Shown: positions 5,653 to 10,497 of the stretch, one piece after another
How positions within the stretch are numbered: position 1 is the stretch's first letter
Layout: each line of letters starts with the position of its first letter
Assembly: GCA_043756275.1 (NCBI GenBank)
Contig: JAYURJ010000175.1
Coordinates: forward strand, 1-10,497
Length of the DNA stretch: 10,497 nucleotides
From: UKL13-2 sp043756275
Lineage (GTDB): Bacteria; Pseudomonadota; Gammaproteobacteria; Burkholderiales; Usitatibacteraceae
Direction: 5' to 3'
The notes under the pieces: generated by a model
Seen by the model: only the letters and a program-made list of their open reading frames with translations
Told to the model about the DNA's origin: nothing
Databases searched by the model: none
Made by a program: the position numbers and the translations under genes

Positions 5653-6660
5653 ATGCCAAAACATGATCTTGAAACGCTCGCCGCACTCGCAACACGTGCG
5701 CTAACCGAAGCGGGTGCTTCGCGTCCGATGGCCGACGCCACCGTGCGCGCGTTGCTTTACGCTGAAGCGCGCGGGTTGCCATCGCATGGTCTGTCGCGTG
5801 TGCTGCAATACACCACGCATTTACGCAATGGTCGCGCCAACGGAGCCGCCGTGGCGAGCGTGAGCAAAGGCAAAGCAGCAGCGTGCCTGATTGATGCCGA
5901 CGAGGGTCTTGCATTTCCGGCGTGTGAACTAGCGATTGCAGAAGCGATCAAGCGTGCGACCAGCGCTGGCGCATGTTTTGTTGGTGTGACCAACAGCCAT
6001 CATTTTGGTGCTGCCGCGTATCACGTTGAGGCCGTGGCGGAAGCCGGCATGGTGGGCCTTGCTTTCGGTAACTCCCCCAGCGCGATGCCTGCCTGGGGCG
6101 GCAAGCGCGGCATTTTTGGCACCAACCCGATTGCCGCAGCTTTCCCGCGTCAATACGCGTTGCCGCTCATGATCGATTTGTCATTGTCAGAAGTGGCACG
6201 CGGCAAACTCATGATCGCCGCCAAAAAAGGTGAATCGATTCCACTCGGCTGGGCGCTTGATAAGGATGGCAACCCCACCACCGACCCCAAGGCGGGCATG
6301 GAGGGCACGATGATGCCCGCAGGCGGCGTGAAAGGGGCGATGCTTGCCTTGATCGTCGAGCTATTGTGCTGCGCGTTGACGGGTGCCGCGTTTGGTTTTG
6401 AAGCCGATTCGTTTTTTGTCGATGCGGGCAATCGACCGCGCATCGGCCAGGCATTTTTGGTGATTGATCCGGATGCGCTGGCGGGGAAGGAAGTTTTCTA
6501 CGCACGCATCGAGACGCTGGTGGCGGCAATGCTCGCTGATGAAGGCGTGCGACTTCCCGGTTATCGTCGCGCGGCAATCGCCGAGGGCACGGCGCGCGAG
6601 GGCGTTGAAATCCCGGCGGGGTTAATGGCTGATCTGGAACGCCTTGCCGCTGTCGCGTAA
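5653..6660 (+). CDS. comC: (R)-sulfolactate dehydrogenase ComC (Ldh2/malate-lactate dehydrogenase family)
   Basis: A 335-residue member of the Ldh2/MDG2 family, which has a fold of its own rather than the classical Rossmann fold. Here it is expected to reduce 3-sulfopyruvate to (R)-sulfolactate with NAD(P)H. Family motifs are AEARGLPSHGLSRV (S44-H45-G46), the catalytic histidine in NSHHFGAAAYHVE (H116/H117), the GTNPIAAAFP segment (156-165), the DLSLSEVARGK segment (175-185), and GGVKGAMLALIVELL (224-238). The length is typical. The start at 5653 has only a weak ribosome-binding site and lies 30 bp after slcC, suggesting coupling. In coenzyme M biosynthesis of archaea the same family makes sulfolactate; in bacteria with suyAB it serves catabolism. 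Ureidoglycolate, lactate or malate dehydrogenases of this family are the alternatives, made unlikely by the neighbours. It converges on the esterase gene with only 15 bp between stops. Confidence 0.84.
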   Translation: MPKHDLETLAALATRALTEAGASRPMADATVRALLYAEARGLPSHGLSRVLQYTTHLRNGRANGAAVASVSKGKAAACLIDADEGLAFPACELAIAEAIKRATSAGACFVGVTNSHHFGAAAYHVEAVAEAGMVGLAFGNSPSAMPAWGGKRGIFGTNPIAAAFPRQYALPLMIDLSLSEVARGKLMIAAKKGESIPLGWALDKDGNPTTDPKAGMEGTMMPAGGVKGAMLALIVELLCCALTGAAFGFEADSFFVDAGNRPRIGQAFLVIDPDALAGKEVFYARIETLVAAMLADEGVRLPGYRRAAIAEGTAREGVEIPAGLMADLERLAAVA

Positions 6661-6675
6661 CGTCTCAGCAAAAAC

Positions 6676-7962
6676 TCATTTCATCATCGCGCCATAAACC
6701 ATATTGGGAATAAGCTGCCGGTAGTAAGCGCGCATTCCCGGTGCCTGCGCCATCCAGATCACGGCGAGTTTTTCTCTTGGGTCGATCCAAAAATTAGTTC
6801 CGCCAAGTCCGCTCCAGTCGGCGATACCGGGCGTGCCCAGCGTGCCCGCTTCGCCTAATTCAGTGCGAATAGCGAAGCCAAGTCCGAACCCATAGCCCGG
6901 CCTCGGCCCCGGCGCTGCACTGCTTGGCGGCAGCGTCGCCCGCACGCCTGAAAGATGATCGGCCAACATGTAGTCGACGGTCTTTGGAGAAAGGATGCGC
7001 ACACCATCGAGTTCACCGCCGTTTAGCAGCATTTGCGCAAATCGCAGGTAATCGTCGGCCGTGGAGACCGCGCCGCTGCCGCCGGAAAAGCGCGCGGGTG
7101 GCTTTTGAACATCGTTCAAAACTACTTTTATCTTCCACACCGGATCAGTTTCAAATGGCTCAGCGACTCGGCCGCGTTTTGCGGGCTCAACCGAGAACGC
7201 AGTGTCTTTCATTCCGAGCGGGCGAAAAATACGTTCCGAAAGAAGTGCATCAAGTGGCTGCCCCGAAACCCTTTCGAGCAAGACACCCAAAACATCTGTT
7301 GCAATGCTGTATTCCCACTTGCTGCCGGGCTGCGATTGCAAGGGCAACTTCGACAGTTTTTCAATCCATTCCGCACCGGCAAGCTCAACGCCATCAAGCC
7401 GGTTTTTTTTGTACTCGTCTTTGACCAGCGACTTGCCCTCAAATCCGTAAGTCAGTCCCGCCGTGTGTCGCAGCAAATCGTGAACCGTCATCTCGCGCGT
7501 CGCAGGGACAACGTCCAGGATTTTTTTGCCGGCCGCGTCGTTGCGCTCAACACCTACTTTCAGGTTTGCCAACTCGGGCAAGTATTTGGATACCGGGTCG
7601 GCGAGAAATATTCGCCCCTCTTCAACCAGCATCATTGCTGCCACCGAAACGAAAGGTTTCGTCATTGAATAGAGTCTGAAAATCGAATCCCGTCGCATCG
7701 CGACCGCTGTTTTTGGATTCTGGATGCCGATGGCTTCCGCATGGACGAGGTTGCCGTTGCGGCCCACCAAAATGACGGCACCAGGCAGGTGTGCATCGCT
7801 TACGTCTTTGTTGACTTTGGCGCTGAGTGCATTCATACGCGGCGCTAAAAAACCTTGGTTGTATATGCTGGGAATTGCGCTGGTATCCGCTGCTGAGAGT
7901 AGCGTTGAGCAACTTGCGGTGACCGCAACTATTAATTGTTTGGCAAAAGGACCAAAGTTCAT
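6676..7962 (-). CDS. Secreted serine hydrolase of the beta-lactamase class C / family VIII esterase group
   Basis: A 428-residue protein with an N-terminal Sec signal: KQ, then the hydrophobic stretch LIVAVTASCSTLLSA (residues 10-24), with likely cleavage near residues 24-26. The domain runs from about 45 to 425. The nucleophile motif S99-M-T-K102 (RLYSMTKPF) and the tyrosine Y218 in WEYSIATDVLG match the SxxK and YxN-like motifs of class C enzymes and EstB-type esterases. WSGLGGTNFWIDP (383-395) stands in for the KTG box, as in family VIII carboxylesterases. It is expected to act in the periplasm or outside on esters or, less likely, on beta-lactam or D-amino-acid peptides; the substrate is unknown. 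C18 lacks a proper lipobox, so a lipoprotein is unlikely. It diverges from the AEC permease gene (63-bp gap) and converges on comC without a visible terminator. Confidence 0.85.
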   Translation of the reverse strand: MNFGPFAKQLIVAVTASCSTLLSAADTSAIPSIYNQGFLAPRMNALSAKVNKDVSDAHLPGAVILVGRNGNLVHAEAIGIQNPKTAVAMRRDSIFRLYSMTKPFVSVAAMMLVEEGRIFLADPVSKYLPELANLKVGVERNDAAGKKILDVVPATREMTVHDLLRHTAGLTYGFEGKSLVKDEYKKNRLDGVELAGAEWIEKLSKLPLQSQPGSKWEYSIATDVLGVLLERVSGQPLDALLSERIFRPLGMKDTAFSVEPAKRGRVAEPFETDPVWKIKVVLNDVQKPPARFSGGSGAVSTADDYLRFAQMLLNGGELDGVRILSPKTVDYMLADHLSGVRATLPPSSAAPGPRPGYGFGLGFAIRTELGEAGTLGTPGIADWSGLGGTNFWIDPREKLAVIWMAQAPGMRAYYRQLIPNMVYGAMMK

Positions 7963-7991
7963 TTGACGTTCCGCGTTTGCAATTTGATAAA
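7963..7991 (+). promoter_or_regulatory. Candidate sigma70 promoter for the AEC permease gene
   Basis: TTGACG (7963-7968) and GATAAA (7986-7991) are separated by 17 bp, matching 5 of 6 and 4 of 6 consensus bases. Transcription would start around 7998, about 28 nt before the ATG at 8026. The site fills the 63-bp gap to the divergent hydrolase gene and would probably interfere with that gene's own promoter. Confidence 0.4.
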
Positions 7992-8025
7992 TCGATTATG
8001 CGTTGAATGCCCTTAAAATGCAGAC

Positions 8026-8925
8026 ATGTCCGTAGCCTTGCTGCTCATTCCTGATTTCGCGCTTATTCTTTTTGGCTTTTTTCTCAATCGCAGTACCGAT
8101 TGGGGCCGCGACTTCTGGGGCGGTCTGGAAAAGCTGATTTATTTTGTGTTGTTTCCGGCGCTGTTGTTTAATTCCATCGCCAGAACAAGCATTGATTTCG
8201 TCGCGGCAGCACCCGCGTTGAAGACGGCTGTCGTGATTGTGCTGGTCGGTATCGCGCTCGCCTGGTTGGCCCGGCCGCTGTTTCGTCCGACGGATAAATC
8301 GTTCGCATCCGGCTTTCAAACGGCATTCCGATTCAACTCTTATATTGGCCTGGCGATTGCGGGTCGCCTACACGGCGAAGCCGGTATCGCCGCCTTTGGC
8401 ATCATCATCGGACTAGTCGTGCCGCTGTGCAACGTCGCTTCTGTGTCGGCGCTTGCCCGACACAATAATGCGAGTTTGTGGAAGGAGCTAGTGCGTAACC
8501 CGCTGATCCTGGCAACCGTTGGCGGCGTGCTTTACTCGCTCTCAGAGTTGCCGTTACCTGAAGTCGCCCAAATGTTGATTTCCCGTATGGGTGCCGCGTC
8601 ACTCGCTTGTGGATTGCTCTGTGTTGGTGCCGCGCTTGAACTGAAGAGTATTGGAAAGAATGCGGGACTGATTAGCTATTTCACTGCAGTAAAGTTGATT
8701 GCCATGCCAGTCGCGGCAATTTTTTCGGCGCGAGCGCTTGGTGTGACTGGTGTTTATTTTGACATGGTGGTGTTGCTCGCAGCGCTACCTACTGCAACGT
8801 CGGCGTATGTATTGGCAATAAGAATGGGCGGGGACGGTCAGCTGGTGGCGCAGGGTGTGACGGTGAGTACGCTCGCAGGCATGGTTGCCATTCCGTTCTG
8901 GTTGAGTGTGAGTCGAACTCTTTAA
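8026..8925 (+). CDS. AEC-family permease (auxin efflux carrier-like transporter)
   Basis: A 299-residue, strongly hydrophobic protein with roughly ten membrane helices. It starts LLLIPDFALILFGFFLNR and carries the family-like segments FWGGLEKLIYFVLFPALLF and GLAIAGRLHGEAGIAAFGI near the middle of the first half. The second half repeats the pattern, with a break at NPLILATVGGVL (about 158-169) and AALPTATSAYVLAIRMGGD (about 254-272), a typical AEC ending motif. Bacterial AEC proteins move organic anions such as malate or malonate; the substrate here is not known. Its position near the sulfolactate genes allows uptake of a small anion to be proposed, but the intervening convergent hydrolase and its own promoter candidate weaken that link. 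The ypfJ-like gene starts 10 bp downstream, so the two are probably co-transcribed. Confidence 0.88.
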   Translation: MSVALLLIPDFALILFGFFLNRSTDWGRDFWGGLEKLIYFVLFPALLFNSIARTSIDFVAAAPALKTAVVIVLVGIALAWLARPLFRPTDKSFASGFQTAFRFNSYIGLAIAGRLHGEAGIAAFGIIIGLVVPLCNVASVSALARHNNASLWKELVRNPLILATVGGVLYSLSELPLPEVAQMLISRMGAASLACGLLCVGAALELKSIGKNAGLISYFTAVKLIAMPVAAIFSARALGVTGVYFDMVVLLAALPTATSAYVLAIRMGGDGQLVAQGVTVSTLAGMVAIPFWLSVSRTL

Positions 8926-8935
8926 AGGAAATGAC

Positions 8936-9802
8936 ATGCGTCTGGATGATGAGCGGGAAAGCGATAACTTTGAAGACAGGCGTGGCTCTGGCGGCATGCG
9001 AACGGCGGGCGGTGTTGGTATAGGCACGGTGGTGATCGCGTTGGTGGCAAGTTATTTTTTCGGCATCGACCCGTCAACTATTCTCGGCATGGGCGAGGCA
9101 GTTCAATCGACATCTACGCAGGCGCCGTCAAAACCAATAGATCCCGCGACCGATCCTGATGCTGCATTGAAAACGGAAATGCGGAAAGTGCTCTCCAAGA
9201 CCGAAGATACGTGGGCGCAGTTATTTAGCCAGATGGGCGAAAAATATCAACCGCCGAAACTAGTGGCCTTTACCGGTCGGACGAACACCGCATGTGGTAC
9301 TGGCCAGGCAGCGATGGGGCCGTTCTACTGCCCCGGCGATCAGAAGGTATATCTTGATATGGCGTTTTTCCGTGAGATGGAACGGCGCTTCCGGGTTGGT
9401 GGCGACTTCGCGCGTGCCTACGTGATCGCGCATGAAATTGGCCACCACGTGCAAAAACTCACGGGTGTGTCGGACAAGACCGATGCGATGCGCCAGCGGC
9501 TTTCGGAAAAGGAGTTCAATAAAGTCTCCGTGCGCGTTGAATTGCAGGCCGATTGCTATGCAGGTGCCTGGGCTTATCATTCCAATCGCGCCAAACCGTT
9601 CCTCGATCCGCAGGATGTCGATGAGGCGCTTAAAGCGGCCAATGCCATCGGCGATGACATGCTGCAGAAGCAGTCACGTGGTGTGGTGGTGCCGGATTCG
9701 TTTACACATGGCAGCTCTGCGCAGCGCATTCATTGGTTCAAGACCGGATTTGAGACCGGTAGCCTGAAAGCCTGTGATACTTTCGCGGTGCGGGATTTAT
9801 AG
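8936..9802 (+). CDS. ypfJ: YpfJ-family neutral zinc metallopeptidase, membrane-anchored
   Basis: A 288-residue protein with the family layout. A charged N-terminus with SDNFEDRRG (about 9-17) precedes a single membrane segment VGIGTVVIALVASYFFG (27-43), a low-complexity linker and a C-terminal peptidase domain (about 75-288). The zinc site HEIGH is at H166-H170 in AHEIGHHVQ, and ELQADCYAG (E203, D206) is the likely third-ligand motif. Cysteines C120 and C132 flank TGQAAMGPFY, as usual in this family, and may pair. The catalytic domain is expected to face the periplasm. The family's substrate is unknown. The start is supported by AAGGAA (8925-8930) overlapping the AEC stop, with six bases from AGGA to the ATG. 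A strong terminator follows 18 bp after the stop. Confidence 0.88.
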   Translation: MRLDDERESDNFEDRRGSGGMRTAGGVGIGTVVIALVASYFFGIDPSTILGMGEAVQSTSTQAPSKPIDPATDPDAALKTEMRKVLSKTEDTWAQLFSQMGEKYQPPKLVAFTGRTNTACGTGQAAMGPFYCPGDQKVYLDMAFFREMERRFRVGGDFARAYVIAHEIGHHVQKLTGVSDKTDAMRQRLSEKEFNKVSVRVELQADCYAGAWAYHSNRAKPFLDPQDVDEALKAANAIGDDMLQKQSRGVVVPDSFTHGSSAQRIHWFKTGFETGSLKACDTFAVRDL

Positions 9803-9820
9803 ATCGCGACACTAAAATGG

Positions 9821-9849
9821 AAAACGGCACGCGTTGGCGTGCCGTTTTT
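9821..9849. terminator. Bidirectional rho-independent terminator between ypfJ and rplS
   Basis: AAAACGGCACGC (9821-9832), loop GTTG and GCGTGCCGTTTT (9837-9848) make a perfect 12-bp stem followed by T9849 and further Ts. The A-run on the left gives a U-tract on the minus transcript as well, so it can end ypfJ in one direction and rplS (stop at 9871) in the other. Confidence 0.92.
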
Positions 9850-9870
9850 GTTTGCAGATTGCGAAAAAAA

Positions 9871-10251
9871 TTATTCGCCTTTGGTCTGCGTCGACACGTA
9901 ATCAAGTTTCTCTTTGATACGCGCCGATTTGCCTGAGCGATCACGCAGATAGTAGAGCTTGGCGCGGCGCACATCACCGCGGCGCTTTACTTCGATCGAG
10001 GCGATTGTTGGCGCGTAGCTCTGGAACGTACGCTCTACGCCCTCACCGGAAGAAATCTTCCTGACGATGAACGAGGAATTGAGGCCACGGTTGCGTTTGG
10101 CAATTACCACGCCTTCGAATGCCTGCACGCGTTTGCGTTCGCCTTCGATCACGTTGACGTTGACGATAACCGTATCGCCGGGAGCGAAATCGGGAATCAC
10201 CTTGGCCAGACGGGCCATTTCTTCTTTTTCCAGCGTTTCAATCAAATTCAT
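9871..10251 (-). CDS. rplS: 50S ribosomal protein L19
   Basis: A 126-residue ribosomal protein at the 30S-50S interface. The signature is clear throughout: PDFAPGDTVIVNVNVIEG, KRVQAFEGVVIAKRNRGL, SFIVRKISSGEGVERTF and KRRGDVRRAKLYYLR near the C-terminus. An ATG at 10266 is in frame, but the ATG at 10251 is the better start. AAAGGAAA sits just upstream of it at the right distance, on the very bases that would code residues 2-4 of the longer form, and MNLIETLE is the usual betaproteobacterial start. In most bacteria rplS closes the rpsP-rimM-trmD-rplS operon; here the 246 bp upstream contain no recognisable trmD, and a hairpin element lies 34 bp before the start. The terminator at 9821-9849 ends the transcript. 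Confidence 0.97.
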   Translation of the reverse strand: MNLIETLEKEEMARLAKVIPDFAPGDTVIVNVNVIEGERKRVQAFEGVVIAKRNRGLNSSFIVRKISSGEGVERTFQSYAPTIASIEVKRRGDVRRAKLYYLRDRSGKSARIKEKLDYVSTQTKGE

Positions 10252-10285
10252 GTTGTTTCCTTTCATGTTTGCGGCTGAAGATCAG

Positions 10286-10451
10286 GGGAACCTCTGATCA
10301 AGTCCATTCCGATATGCTTGCGTCGATATTAGGGCACCTGCGGCGTTGCACTCCTCGTGCGGTAGCCTCAGCAACGCACCTTCGTCGCGCGTCTTGCATA
10401 TGCCCCAATCTCAACACAATCCTATCGAAAGCGACTTGATCAGAGGTTCCC
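10286..10451. repeat. 166-bp hairpin element with perfect 19-bp terminal inverted repeats (MITE-like)
   Basis: GGGAACCTCTGATCAAGTC (10286-10304) and its exact reverse complement (10433-10451) bound the element. Inside, 10325-10336 pairs with 10401-10412 (10 of 12 bases) about exactly the same centre, and GCGTTGC (10343-10349) pairs with GCAACGC (10371-10377). The whole element can therefore fold into one long hairpin. It has no coding capacity. Flanking trinucleotides are CAG on the left and TAG on the right, so a clean target duplication is not seen. Terminal repeats, length and absence of genes fit a miniature transposable element, but no parent transposase is in the window. Confidence 0.7.
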
Positions 10452-10497
10452 TAGCCCCCCCAAAATCCGCAAATCTGCATTTTCATTTCTGTTGGAG
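10452..10497. other. Unassigned edge sequence upstream of rplS
   Basis: The last 46 bases contain a run of seven C (10455-10461). On the minus strand two frames are open to the edge, one ending at a TGA inside the hairpin element's right arm, the other at the TAG at 10452. Either could be the tail of an upstream gene, but neither gives a recognisable TrmD C-terminus, so no gene is called. Confidence 0.5.

Noticed and set aside
6661..6675. Terminator between comC and the convergent hydrolase gene
   Set aside because: The gap is 15 bp and has no hairpin or T-run; termination, if any, must occur inside the opposing gene.
7033..7668. Plus-strand open frame opposite the serine hydrolase (211 codons)
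   Set aside because: Antisense to a gene with a signal peptide and SxxK motif; no domain or start signal supports it.

Overview
The window looks like chromosomal DNA from a betaproteobacterium, probably Burkholderiales or a close relative. The main grounds are the L19 protein (rplS) and the XerD and YbaK sequences, which read like betaproteobacterial versions. This placement is by recognition only; no tree or search could be run. The genes have clear starts and intact catalytic motifs, with short intergenic spaces apart from a few repeat-bearing gaps.

Layout. Positions 1-2578 are a minus-strand series. It runs from a DHDPS/NAL-family aldolase-like gene (2578-1661), overlapping by ATGA with ogt (1664-1155), to xerD (1141-245) and then the 5' part of ybaK (144-1, running off the edge). 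From 2579 to 6660 the plus strand carries suyA, suyB, slcC and comC, separated from the aldolase-like gene by a divergent promoter region with two palindromes. A 333-bp gap between suyB and slcC holds a REPIN-like inverted repeat pair and a cluster of palindromes. A secreted beta-lactamase-fold serine hydrolase (7962-6676, minus) converges on comC. It diverges from an AEC-family permease (8026-8925), which is closely followed by a YpfJ-type zinc metallopeptidase (8936-9802). A strong bidirectional terminator separates that from rplS (10251-9871, minus). Upstream of rplS lies a 166-bp hairpin element with perfect 19-bp terminal inverted repeats.

Biology. suyAB-slcC-comC together make a module for both enantiomers of 3-sulfolactate, a C3 organosulfonate. 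SlcC oxidises (S)-sulfolactate to sulfopyruvate, ComC reduces this to (R)-sulfolactate, and SuyAB splits that into pyruvate and sulfite. The two dehydrogenases of opposite stereospecificity act together as a racemase. This scheme is known from other sulfolactate degraders. What is less ordinary here is the divergently linked DHDPS-family protein, which keeps the Schiff-base lysine but lacks the DHDPS proton-relay residues. The window also has no recognisable regulator, dedicated sulfonate transporter, sulfite exporter or sulfite dehydrogenase, and palindromic repeats split the module between suyAB and slcC-comC. No CRISPR array, tRNA, rRNA or complete insertion sequence was seen.
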